Below, one piece after another: positions 44,755-53,429 of a stretch of 64,000 bases of DNA. How positions within the stretch are numbered: the stretch's first letter is position 1; every line of letters begins with the position of its first letter. The notes under the pieces are model-generated. The model saw nothing but the letters and a program-made list of their open reading frames with translations. It was not told the origin of the DNA and searched no databases. A program made the position numbers and the translations under genes. Origin of the DNA: Crenothrix polyspora (GTDB taxonomy: Bacteria; Pseudomonadota; Gammaproteobacteria; Methylococcales; Methylomonadaceae); NCBI RefSeq assembly GCF_900163755.1, contig NZ_FUKI01000120.1, positions 1 to 64,000 of the forward strand, in the 5' to 3' direction.

Positions 44755-46131
44755 ATGATAAGTAATTTCAAAAAGCCGAATCAATTGTTAGCAACGTGTA
44801 TTATGGCGGTATCGGTATTAACCGCAGTTGAATTAGTGATAAGCCCCGCGCTGGCTGATGAAACATGTGTATCACCGTATATGCCTAAAATTACTGGACA
44901 AGAAGATTTTGTTTATGTGTGGACTTTAGGCGCAGAAGGCGTGGGCGATGAGCAAGATAAATTGGTAACAGTTGACAGCAACCCTAAATCAAAAACCTAT
45001 GGCAAAGTAGTCAGCACCGTCTCTGTTGGCGGTCGTAATGAGGCGCATCACGCCGGCTTTACCGATGATCGTCAGTATCTGTGGGCAAGTGGGCTAGATA
45101 CTAGCAAAATTTTTATTTTTGATGTGCATACTAATCCCCAAAAGCCGGTATTAACGAAAACCATTACTGATTTTGTGGCTAAAAGTGGCGGTGTGGTAGG
45201 TCCACACAGCATTTATGCGTTGCCTGGTGTCATGATGATGACGGGGCTTTCTAATAATAAAGATCATGGTGGACGTACCGGTTTGGTGGAATACACCAAT
45301 GCAGGTGACTACGTTGCTACACATTGGACACCGGTGGATGGCGCTTTGCAAGGCGCAGAAAAAACCGGTAGTTTTGCTGATGGCTACGGTTATGATGTAC
45401 GTGCGTTACCCAGGCGCAATTTAATGCTGACATCATCATTTACCGGTTGGTCTAATTACATGATGGATTTTGGCAAAATGCTCAAAGATCCCGAAGCCAT
45501 GAAGCGTTTTGGCAGTACTGTGGTGGAATGGAATCTACATACCAAACAACCTAAAAAAGTATTTGACGTGCCTGGCGCACCGCTGGAAATCCGTTGCGCT
45601 TTAGAAAGTAACCATAATTACTGTTTTACTAGCACGGCGTTAACGTCAAAAATATGGCTGATTTACGCTGATAAAAAAGGCCAGTGGCAAGCCAAAGACG
45701 TTGCTGATATTGGTGTACCCAGTCAAATACCGTTGCCGGTAGATATATCCATACAAAGTGATGATAAATTGCTGTGGGTAAACACCTTTATGGATGGCAA
45801 AACCCGCGCCTTTGACATCAGTGATCCGTTTAAACCTAAGCAGGTGTTTGAGCAAAAAATCGGCGCACAAGTTAATATGGTGTCATCGAGTTGGGATGGT
45901 AAGCGCTTGTATTTCACTTCGTCATTATTGGCGAATTGGGATAAAAAAGGTGTGGATAACGAACAGTTCCTAAAAGCTTATAACTGGGATGGCGCGGCAC
46001 TTAAAGAGCAGTTTTCTATTGATTTTACTAAAGAAAAATTAGGCCGGGCGCATCAGATGTTATTTGGCGCGTATGCACTGTATGGCGCTAACAAGCCGGT
46101 GGAATTACCTAAAGAACAGATTAAAAAATAA
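44755..46131 (+). CDS. mtoX: Periplasmic methanethiol oxidase (SBP56/selenium-binding protein family)
   Basis: The 458-residue protein has a signal peptide (cut near SPALA-DET) and the full SBP56 beta-propeller. Conserved pieces include FVYVWTLGAEG, GGRNEAHHAGFTDDRQYLWA, VGPHSIYALPGVMMMT, GYGYDVRALPRRNLMLTSSF, NMVSSSWDGKRLYFTSS and LGRAHQMLFG. Bacterial members of this family oxidise methanethiol to formaldehyde, sulfide and hydrogen peroxide with a copper-containing active site in the periplasm. The mauG/scoI genes found next to mtoX in some bacteria are absent here; instead tetR and DUF4242 precede it. The start has GAGAGGAAA ahead. Confidence 0.92.
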   Translation: MISNFKKPNQLLATCIMAVSVLTAVELVISPALADETCVSPYMPKITGQEDFVYVWTLGAEGVGDEQDKLVTVDSNPKSKTYGKVVSTVSVGGRNEAHHAGFTDDRQYLWASGLDTSKIFIFDVHTNPQKPVLTKTITDFVAKSGGVVGPHSIYALPGVMMMTGLSNNKDHGGRTGLVEYTNAGDYVATHWTPVDGALQGAEKTGSFADGYGYDVRALPRRNLMLTSSFTGWSNYMMDFGKMLKDPEAMKRFGSTVVEWNLHTKQPKKVFDVPGAPLEIRCALESNHNYCFTSTALTSKIWLIYADKKGQWQAKDVADIGVPSQIPLPVDISIQSDDKLLWVNTFMDGKTRAFDISDPFKPKQVFEQKIGAQVNMVSSSWDGKRLYFTSSLLANWDKKGVDNEQFLKAYNWDGAALKEQFSIDFTKEKLGRAHQMLFGAYALYGANKPVELPKEQIKK

Positions 46132-46154
46132 GGCTACCAACTATGATGGGACAT

Positions 46155-46217
46155 CCGTTCGTCCTGAGCTTGTCGAAGAACGTGTGGTTTATGATTCGAT
46201 AAGCTCACCACGAACGG
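46155..46217. repeat. GAGCTTGTCGAAG palindromic repeat, variant
   Basis: Arms CCGTTCGTCCTGAGCTTGTC and the near inverse ending CACGAACGG frame a short loop. It lies 24 bases after mtoX and could also act in mRNA termination or stability. It lacks the tail seen in the MITE-like copies. Confidence 0.6.
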
Positions 46218-46770
46218 TTTTATTTAGACTTGTCCCGTTTTAAGTTGTTAGCGCAAAACAACACGCAAGATTATCGTTGTTGTTAGGTTCCGCGCACTGT
46301 CCACACTTAAGGCAACTCACCGTGTGGGCAGCTTCATTGCTCATCGTTTTCGTGCCTCATTCGTTGCTTTTTGTACGCCAAACAGAAAGCCCAAAAACTG
46401 ATACGTTTAATGTACGACATAGTAAAATAATTTTACAAGTCCATAATTTATAACATTAAACCTCTTAATGATTTGAGGCTGAATGTAAATAAAAAATGAT
46501 ATCATTTTTTTTAAAAAAGCAACAAATATTTTTTATGCTGCTGATTCTTAATAAATTAATTTTATGTAACAAAAATCACTGTATTAAATATTATTTTTAC
46601 AGAAGCATTTACAAGACTATGCCAATGTGATGTAATCATGCAACGTAAATAAGAAATTAGGCTTTGCTTTTATTACGCATCCATCATCATTATAAAAAAT
46701 AAACGCATTCATAGCGTTTTAATATACCTCGTCAATCAGCACGTTACCGCCTCATTAACACAGGGGTCTT

Positions 46771-46849
46771 AAATGTAAATTAAAAATCATTGTGCAGTGT
46801 GCTCATAAAAAGCTGCGGCGATTTTTAGTTTAGATTTTAATTTACATTT
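46771..46849. promoter_or_regulatory. Inverted repeat upstream of RTX genes
   Basis: AAATGTAAATTAAAAATC (46771-46788) is the inverse, with one base missing, of GATTTTAATTTACATTT (46833-46849). The 44-base loop contains AAAAAGCTGCGGCGATTTTT. It lies about 150 bases before the first RTX start codon. It could form a large stem in the leader RNA or bind a dimeric regulator; there is no direct proof. Confidence 0.45.
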
Positions 46850-46998
46850 AAGGATGAATAAATCGAAACCCGTTATGCTGTGCAGCTAAACGACAGCAGC
46901 ACTGTATCGACTGCAATACCAAGACCACATAACAGTGCAAAACAGCACTCAAAAGAATTAACATTTTTTATAATCATACAAACTCAAAGGTAATACCC

Positions 46999-48192
46999 AT
47001 GTCTACATTTAAAGGCACAGCAGCAGGCCAAATAATTAATGGCGATAATAAAAGTCTTCCTAAAATTCAACCTGGCATTTTTAAGCTGGATAATAACGGC
47101 GTATTCAATGACACCATCAGTGGTCTGGGTGGTAATGATGTCCTTAATGGTCTTACAGGTAACGATACGCTCAATGGAGGTGATGATAATGACACACTCA
47201 ATGGTGGTACAGGCGATGACAAACTCAATGGCGATGCGGGCAACGACACCTTAAACGGTGGCGATGGCAAAGACACATTGAATGGTGGCGCAGACAATGA
47301 CACACTCAATGGTGGTACAGGCGATGACAAACTCAATGGCGATGCGGGCAACGACACCTTAAACGGTGGCGATGACAAAGACACATTGAATGGTGGTGTT
47401 GGCAATGATGCCTTAAATGGGGATGCTGGCGATGACACTTTAAATGGGGATGCTGGCGATGATAGTCTCAATGGCGGTGTAGGTGATGACACGCTTAATG
47501 GCGGTACAGGCATTGACACCTTAAATGGTGGCGATGGCAAAGACAAATTAAATGGTGGTGCAGGTATTGACACCTTAAATGGTGGTGATAGCAAAGACAT
47601 ATTAAATGGTGGCGCAGACGCTGACACCTTAAATGGGGATGCTGGCAATGACACCTTAAGTGGGGATGCTGGCAATGACAATCTCAATGGTGGTGTAGGT
47701 GATGACAGCTTAAATGGTGGCGCAGACAATGACATCCTTACCGGTGGCCTAGGTGTAGATACAATGAGCGGTGGCACGGGCGCTGATAGATTTAACATTG
47801 GTTTTGGAGACAGCCCCGCTACGTCTACGGGTGCAGGAACTAACGACAAAATCAGTGATTTTAATGCCGGACAAGGCGATACCATTCATTTTGTTAACTC
47901 GAATGGCGGTACTGCTGCGGTTGCGCCCAACCAAACTCACGCCGACTTTACCATTACTAACGGCATACTTAAAATCACCGGCGTTGCCACTCCATCTGCA
48001 CTGGCAGCTAAAGTTTTCGCGTATAATCATGCAGCGGTTTTACCTAATGACGTGGTTATTGGTATTCAAATAGCAGGAAACAAGTTTATACTGGTAGATG
48101 ATTACAGTGTGGCCGGTGGTGCATACGTTGAGCTTACTGGTAATACTGGCATAGCGGGACACGTAGGCGGCCTGAACGGTCTTATTGTTTAA
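46999..48192 (+). CDS. RTX Ca-binding repeat protein (397 aa)
   Basis: After a short N-terminal region (MSTFKGTAAGQIINGDNK) residues about 35-255 are uninterrupted RTX nonapeptides of the type GGxGxDTLN, giving a long parallel beta-roll that binds calcium. The last about 130 residues form a separate domain (GQGDTIHFVNSNGG, LPNDVVIGIQIAGNKFILVD, ending GLNGLIV) shared with the next gene. No signal peptide is seen; type I secretion is likely. The DNA has a 108-bp tandem repeat. AAAGGT precedes the ATG. Role is probably a secreted or surface-layer-like protein; no enzyme domain is present. Confidence 0.85.
   Translation: MSTFKGTAAGQIINGDNKSLPKIQPGIFKLDNNGVFNDTISGLGGNDVLNGLTGNDTLNGGDDNDTLNGGTGDDKLNGDAGNDTLNGGDGKDTLNGGADNDTLNGGTGDDKLNGDAGNDTLNGGDDKDTLNGGVGNDALNGDAGDDTLNGDAGDDSLNGGVGDDTLNGGTGIDTLNGGDGKDKLNGGAGIDTLNGGDSKDILNGGADADTLNGDAGNDTLSGDAGNDNLNGGVGDDSLNGGADNDILTGGLGVDTMSGGTGADRFNIGFGDSPATSTGAGTNDKISDFNAGQGDTIHFVNSNGGTAAVAPNQTHADFTITNGILKITGVATPSALAAKVFAYNHAAVLPNDVVIGIQIAGNKFILVDDYSVAGGAYVELTGNTGIAGHVGGLNGLIV
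47188..47403 (+). repeat. 108-bp tandem repeat inside RTX gene (two copies)
   Basis: Bases 47188-47295 are repeated nearly exactly at 47296-47403, the copies differing at a few positions. The unit equals four nonapeptides (36 residues), so copy number changes would keep the frame. Confidence 0.85.
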
Positions 48193-48226
48193 ACCCCAAG
48201 CAAAAAATATACATTAGGTAATACTT

Positions 48227-48904
48227 ATGGCTACAATAAAAGGCACAAGCAAAAACGAAACCCTTAAAGGCACAAGCAAACCAGATAATATTGATGGCAA
48301 AGCAGGTAACGATATTATTAATGGCTTAGCGGGCGCGGATACTATCAGTGGCGGAGATGGTAAAGACACTCTTATCGGCGGTTTAGGCGGCGATACAATG
48401 ACGGGTGGTAAAGGCGCTGATAAATTCGTCATTAACTTTAACGATAGTTTTTCTAAACTGCCAATCAAATCGAATTTTGACAAAATCACTGATTTTAGTA
48501 AAAGTCAGGGCGATACCATCCACATCACCAACCAAAATGGTGCTACTGCGGATATAGCGCACACAACAATTACCAGCACTAATAAAACGGGGTTTGTTGA
48601 CACTGCGAATTTCAAAGAAGGCAAACTTCTTATCAGCGGTTTTAGTATTGATAAGGGCGGCATGCTTCACCTTTACACTGACAAAAGCGACAAAGGAAAT
48701 ATTAGTCACCCAGAAATAAAAAATGCAACTCAGAATCAAGCATTGAACTACGCACAAGCTAATTCAGCTGCTTTACCGCATGACGAAGTGCTGGGCGTAT
48801 CGGCCGGTAGCCACACTTACCTTGTAGACAACCACTCTATCCCTGGTTACACAATGGTTGATGTGACTGGTTCAATATCCTCTTTAGTAGGCATTATTGT
48901 TTAA
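48227..48904 (+). CDS. Short RTX protein sharing the C-terminal domain
   Basis: The 225-residue protein has a small RTX block at residues about 15-65 (GKAGNDIINGLAGADTISGG, GGLGGDTMTGGKGADKF). The rest is a C-terminal domain clearly homologous to that of the previous gene: SQGDTIHITNQNGATADI, LPHDEVLGVSAGSHTYLVDN, HSIPGYTMVDVTG, ending VGIIV. It lies 34 bases after the first RTX gene with its own TTAGGT ribosome binding site, so the two are an operon from a duplication with repeat expansion. A terminator follows. Confidence 0.85.
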   Translation: MATIKGTSKNETLKGTSKPDNIDGKAGNDIINGLAGADTISGGDGKDTLIGGLGGDTMTGGKGADKFVINFNDSFSKLPIKSNFDKITDFSKSQGDTIHITNQNGATADIAHTTITSTNKTGFVDTANFKEGKLLISGFSIDKGGMLHLYTDKSDKGNISHPEIKNATQNQALNYAQANSAALPHDEVLGVSAGSHTYLVDNHSIPGYTMVDVTGSISSLVGIIV

Positions 48905-48936
48905 GATTACACAAAACACCCTGTATTAAGTAATAC

Positions 48937-48970
48937 ATGCTAGACAAGCTTTGTCTTGTCTAGCATTTTT
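48937..48970 (+). terminator. Terminator after RTX pair
   Basis: A 12-bp perfect stem (ATGCTAGACAAG and CTTGTCTAGCAT) with a 6-nt loop is followed by a short T-run. It lies about 35 bases after the second RTX gene and just before the convergent mfd stop, so it may serve both strands. Confidence 0.85.
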
Positions 48971-48977
48971 ATGCGCT

Positions 48978-51900
48978 CTACGCAGTTAAGCGCACCAACA
49001 ACTGGCTAACAAAGTCAAACTTCTGTTCAGTCGTTTCCAACGGTTTTATAAAGCGCAATTTATCCGCGCCATCAAACTTATATATTTGCGCCTGCGTCTG
49101 TATCAAGGTAATTAACTGCTCGGCGTTAATTTTAGGTTCGGCAGAAAATATTAATCGACCACCGGTTGCATTGGCTTCTATTTTTTTCAGCCCCATTTTA
49201 TCGGCCTGCTGTTTTAATTCCGCGATACCAAACAGCGTTTTCACTGGTTCTGGTAATAAGCCAAAACGGTCGATCATTTCTACCTGTAATTCGCGCAACT
49301 CACTGGTGTTATCGGCACTGGAGATGCGTTTGTACAACACCAAACGGTCGTGGATATCGGGCAAATAATCTTCAGGAATCAACGCTGATGTCTGTAAATC
49401 CACTTCTGGGCCTCGGTCCATTGGTGACTCCAACTCCGGCTGTTTACCGGATTTTAACGCGGTAACCGCCCGTTCCAGCAATTCTGCATACAAAGTAAAA
49501 CCAATCTCCTGAATTTGCCCACTTTGGCCATCACCCAGCAATTCCCCTGCGCCACGTATTTCCATATCGTGCGATGACAGCATAAAACCTGCCCCCAAAT
49601 CGCCCGACGTTTCCACGGCTTCCAGGCGTTTGATAGCATCTTTACTTAACAAAGATTTGGGCGGCACTATCATATACGCATAAGCGCGGTGGTGCGACCG
49701 CCCGACCCGGCCACGTAACTGGTGTAATTGCGCTAAGCCCAGCTTGTCGGCGCGATTGATAATAATCGTATTGGCGCTGGGAATATCGATACCACTTTCG
49801 ATAATCGTCGAACACAGCAATAAATTAAAACGCTGGTGGTAAAAATCCAGCATCACCCGCTCCAGTTCGCGCTCCGGCATTTGCCCGTGGGCAATTTCAA
49901 TACGCGCCTCCGGTACTAAAGCGGCCAAATCTCTGGCCATTTTTTCCATGCTCTTCACATCATTGTGCAAAAAAAACACCTGGCCACCGCGCTTGATCTC
50001 CCGCAAACAGGCTTCCTTGATTTGCGAATCTATCCACTGGCTGATAAAAGTCTTGATAGCGTGGCGATTAGGCGGTGGACTGGCAATAATGGAAATATCC
50101 CGCAGACCCGACATAGCCATGTTGAGCGTACGTGGAATTGGTGTGGCTGTTAGTGTCAAAATGTCCAACTCGTTACGCAATTTTTTAAAATGCTCTTTTT
50201 GGGTGACACCAAAGCGGTGTTCTTCATCAATAATCACCAAGCCCAAGGCTTGGTATTTAATCTCTTTAGATAGCAATTTGTGCGTGCCAATAACAATATC
50301 CACCTTGCCATCAGCTAAATCATCGGCAATTTCTTTTTGCTGTTTGGGTGTTATAAAACGCGACAATACCTCCACCCGTATCGGCCAATCAGCAAAACGG
50401 TCGGAAAAATTCTGGTAATGCTGCTGCGCCAACAAGGTGGTCGGCACCAACACCGCAACCTGTTTGCCGCTTTGCACGGCAATAAACGCCGCCCGCATCG
50501 CCACTTCGGTTTTACCAAAGCCAACATCGCCGCAGATCACTCTGTCCATCGGCTGGGTGCTGGCCATATCATCCAGGATGGTTTCGATGGCGGATTGCTG
50601 ATCGGGGGTTTCTTCAAACGGAAACGCATCGGCAAAAGTTTGGTATTCTGCGTCATCAATCACAAAAGCATGGCCTTGCTTAATGGCGCGGTTGGCATGG
50701 ATTTCCAGTAATTCCGCCGCCACATCCCGAATACGCGCGATGGCTTTTTTCTTGGCTTTGCTCCATTGATCACCGCCCAGCTTATGCAGCGGCGCTTCTT
50801 CAGGATTCATGCCAGTATAACGGCCTATTACATGCAAAGACGACACCGGCACGTAGAGCTTATCTTCGTTGGCATATTCCAACGCCAAAAATTCGGCGGG
50901 AATGCCACTGATATTCAAAGTGAACAAGCCCAAATAACGTCCGACACCGTGCTCTTGATGTACAACCGGCGAACCGATGGTCAATTCATTGAGGTTGTTG
51001 ACCATGTTTTCCAGCTCACGCACACCGGACTTACGCCGTCTGCGACGTTGCTGGGCTTTTTCGCCGGACAACAGGCTTTCGGTAATGATCGCTATTGCAG
51101 GCTTATCTAACCATAAACCGTGGTCAATCGGCGCGACCAAAATACACGGCGACAGTTCATACTTTAAGAAGCTCTGCCAGCTGTCCACCAGTTTGACACT
51201 GATTTTAAACTGCCGCAATTTGTCGATTAACGCTTCGCGGCGGCCAGCGGATTCGGCTATAAATAAAATTTTGCCCGCGTAATCGTTAACAAACTGCACT
51301 AAAGCCTGCGCCACATCTGGCACTTTGGCATCCAGGGTTAAATTGGGTAAGCGATGGCAATTAAACTGTACACTACCGACAGGCGAGGACTGAAACTCCG
51401 TCGATACCGAATCCAGGGTGATGCGGGCAAAAGGCGCTACGCGTTGCTGTAATTCTTCTGCCGACAAAAACAGCACACTGGGTGCTAATAAGGGGCGGTC
51501 AATATCGTATTTCCGTTGTTCAAAGCGTTCTTCAGCTTCCCCGTAAAACGCCTGTGCATTATGCAAAAATGCAACGCCAGTCACTACCAGCGCGGATTTT
51601 GGCAGGTAATCAAATAAGGTGGCGGTTTGCTCGACAAACAGCGGCAGATAATATTCAATGCCATTGGGGGTGATGCCTTTGGTGACATCCTGATACAAAT
51701 GGTTTTTCTCGGAGGTCTTTGGAAAAGTTTTTCTAAAGGCTTGACGGAACTGCTTGATGGAGTCGTCGGTAAACGGAAATTCACGGGCGGGGAACAGCTG
51801 TATCTTGTCGATCTTCTCCAGCGAGCGTTGGGTTTCTGGATCAAAGGTACGAATGGATTCCACCTCGTCATCAAACAGTTCAATGCGATACGGTACTTTG

Positions 51901-52427
51901 CTGCCCATCGGGAACAAATCAACAATTGCGCCGCGCACCGCAAACTCAGCATGTTGATGCACTTGTCCAACGCATTGATAACCCACGCTTTCCAGCTTAA
52001 GCCGGCTCAGCTCCATATTAAATTTATCGCCGACGTTAATGGCAAAGCTGTGCGCTAATACATGCTGGCGCGGGGCTAATCTGTGCATTAAAGTGGTTAC
52101 AGAGACGATTAACGCGCCGCGCTTGACTTCTGGTAACAACGCCAGGGTTTTCAAGCGCTCGGAGGTAATTTCCGGTAACGGTGAAAACACATCGTAGGGC
52201 AAGGTTTCCCAATCAGGAAAATGCAGAATGGGGTGTTCGCCTTGCAGGAAGAAAGTCAATTCATGCTCAAAACGCAAGGCAGTTTGGTTGTCTGGCGTGA
52301 TAATGACAAACAAGCGTTTTTCATTGCTAATGGCATTAGCCAGTGCCAAGGAATCGCCGCAACCGGTTAAGCCGGTCCAAATTAGGGGGGTATTGTTAGT
52401 TTTGGGGATATGGGGGGTGAGTATCAT
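48978..52427 (-). CDS. mfd: Transcription-repair coupling factor Mfd
   Basis: The protein (about 1149 residues from the ATG at 52425-52427; a TTG 21 bases earlier is possible) matches Mfd over its full length. The N-terminus is UvrB-like (PDWETLPYDVFSPLPEITSE). The RNA polymerase interacting domain carries PVVHQEHGVGRYLGLFTL. The translocase motor has ICGDVGFGKTEVAMRAAF (Walker A), VIIDEEHRFGVTQKEHFK, ILTLTATPIPRTLNMAMSG and LGLAQLHQLRGRVGRSHHRA, and a C-terminal TRCF domain follows. It frees RNA polymerase stalled at DNA damage and recruits UvrA. It appears monocistronic. Confidence 0.97.
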   Translation of the reverse strand: MILTPHIPKTNNTPLIWTGLTGCGDSLALANAISNEKRLFVIITPDNQTALRFEHELTFFLQGEHPILHFPDWETLPYDVFSPLPEITSERLKTLALLPEVKRGALIVSVTTLMHRLAPRQHVLAHSFAINVGDKFNMELSRLKLESVGYQCVGQVHQHAEFAVRGAIVDLFPMGSKVPYRIELFDDEVESIRTFDPETQRSLEKIDKIQLFPAREFPFTDDSIKQFRQAFRKTFPKTSEKNHLYQDVTKGITPNGIEYYLPLFVEQTATLFDYLPKSALVVTGVAFLHNAQAFYGEAEERFEQRKYDIDRPLLAPSVLFLSAEELQQRVAPFARITLDSVSTEFQSSPVGSVQFNCHRLPNLTLDAKVPDVAQALVQFVNDYAGKILFIAESAGRREALIDKLRQFKISVKLVDSWQSFLKYELSPCILVAPIDHGLWLDKPAIAIITESLLSGEKAQQRRRRRKSGVRELENMVNNLNELTIGSPVVHQEHGVGRYLGLFTLNISGIPAEFLALEYANEDKLYVPVSSLHVIGRYTGMNPEEAPLHKLGGDQWSKAKKKAIARIRDVAAELLEIHANRAIKQGHAFVIDDAEYQTFADAFPFEETPDQQSAIETILDDMASTQPMDRVICGDVGFGKTEVAMRAAFIAVQSGKQVAVLVPTTLLAQQHYQNFSDRFADWPIRVEVLSRFITPKQQKEIADDLADGKVDIVIGTHKLLSKEIKYQALGLVIIDEEHRFGVTQKEHFKKLRNELDILTLTATPIPRTLNMAMSGLRDISIIASPPPNRHAIKTFISQWIDSQIKEACLREIKRGGQVFFLHNDVKSMEKMARDLAALVPEARIEIAHGQMPERELERVMLDFYHQRFNLLLCSTIIESGIDIPSANTIIINRADKLGLAQLHQLRGRVGRSHHRAYAYMIVPPKSLLSKDAIKRLEAVETSGDLGAGFMLSSHDMEIRGAGELLGDGQSGQIQEIGFTLYAELLERAVTALKSGKQPELESPMDRGPEVDLQTSALIPEDYLPDIHDRLVLYKRISSADNTSELRELQVEMIDRFGLLPEPVKTLFGIAELKQQADKMGLKKIEANATGGRLIFSAEPKINAEQLITLIQTQAQIYKFDGADKLRFIKPLETTEQKFDFVSQLLVRLTA

Positions 52428-52496
52428 AAGCGCGTGGAACTCTGTCAATTACCGTGTGAAATAGTCTGGCTGCACCCAGAATAATAACCAGCTCTG

Positions 52497-53423
52497 TTAA
52501 TCTAAAAATGCACTGATCCCAGCAATACCTTGAGCGCCTAGTTTACGTGCATGGGGCAAATCCGCTTTGGACAAGCCACCCAAGGCATAAACTGGCATTT
52601 TAGCGTGTGCCACCAACTGTTCAAAATCAGACCAACCCAGCGGCGTAACAGTAGCGTGAGTTTGCGTGGCCAACACCGGAGCAATCACCGCAAAATCTAC
52701 CCCGATATTTTCAGCGTGTTGCAATTCAACCAGATTATGGCAGGATGCGCCGACCCATGTTTGATTGGCAGGGCGCTGCGTTATTTGCATTAAATGCCTT
52801 GAAGTCAGATGAAGGCCGTCAGCAGCACTGCGGCTAGCTTCCATATCAGAATTAATCAACACCAGTGCGCCGTATTGCTTGCATAGCGGGTATGCCTGCA
52901 TAACAACATGCGCCGCCGCTTCAGCCGACAAGCGTTTTAATCTGAACTGAATTAATTGGACACCCTGTACCAGCATTTTTTCCAGATTGGCCAAGATTAA
53001 GGATTCATCTGCATCGTCCAAAATAGCATAATACACCGGCAATAAAATAGCCGTGACAATCGGCTTATTGGCATCGGGAAACCTGTAGTGGCTCAGTTTT
53101 TCCTGCGCTACCCACTGTACAGGCTGATTATCACTGTGCTTAACATTGCCTACAAACTGCGTTACCACACACACATTCAGTTGCACATGGCGGTCGCCGT
53201 AATCGTGTTTAATGGTGATTAACGGCTCAATGCCTTGTGCATCAATACCCAGCTCTTCTTTAAGCTCACGCCGCAAGGCTTGCTCAACTGATTCGTCCGC
53301 TTCCACTTTACCGCCAGGAAATTCCCACAAGCCACCTTGGTGTAAATCAGGGTGTCGCAACGAAATTAATATCTCACCTGCCGAATTTTTGATGACACCG
53401 ACCGCCACCTGCACCATTGTCAT
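52497..53423 (-). CDS. mutT: Nudix hydrolase (MutT) fused to ThiE-like domain
   Basis: From the ATG at 53421-53423 (another at 53417) the product is about 308 residues. The N-terminal half is a MutT-type Nudix domain with the Nudix box in GGKVEADESVEQALRRELKE, ELGI, and LWEFPGG before it. The C-terminal half resembles thiamin phosphate synthase/TenI (LIQFRLKRL, VLINSDMEASRSAADGLHL, VGASCHNLVELQHAENIGVD, YALGGLSKADLPHARKLGAQ). This fusion is common in gammaproteobacteria. MutT clears 8-oxo-dGTP; the second domain's activity is uncertain. It follows argJ by a few bases and is probably cotranscribed. Confidence 0.93.
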   Translation of the reverse strand: MTMVQVAVGVIKNSAGEILISLRHPDLHQGGLWEFPGGKVEADESVEQALRRELKEELGIDAQGIEPLITIKHDYGDRHVQLNVCVVTQFVGNVKHSDNQPVQWVAQEKLSHYRFPDANKPIVTAILLPVYYAILDDADESLILANLEKMLVQGVQLIQFRLKRLSAEAAAHVVMQAYPLCKQYGALVLINSDMEASRSAADGLHLTSRHLMQITQRPANQTWVGASCHNLVELQHAENIGVDFAVIAPVLATQTHATVTPLGWSDFEQLVAHAKMPVYALGGLSKADLPHARKLGAQGIAGISAFLD

Positions 53424-53429
53424 AGCCAA

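Larger units (their letters stand above)
46132..46998. other. Long intergenic region (about 870 bp) before the RTX pair
   Basis: No gene is supported. It contains a GAGCTTGTCGAAG palindrome (46155-46217), an AT-rich stretch, and a 79-bp inverted repeat (46771-46849). The promoter of the RTX genes must lie here. Confidence 0.5.

Noticed and set aside
47188-47403. Evenly spaced repeats resembling a CRISPR array
   Set aside because: They are in-frame coding repeats for RTX nonapeptides with no unique spacers.
47067-47885. Long antisense frame of 272 codons opposite the RTX gene
   Set aside because: It is the mirror of the repetitive RTX coding sequence (proline-serine repeats), with no ribosome site; similar antisense frames occur opposite the giant RTX gene.
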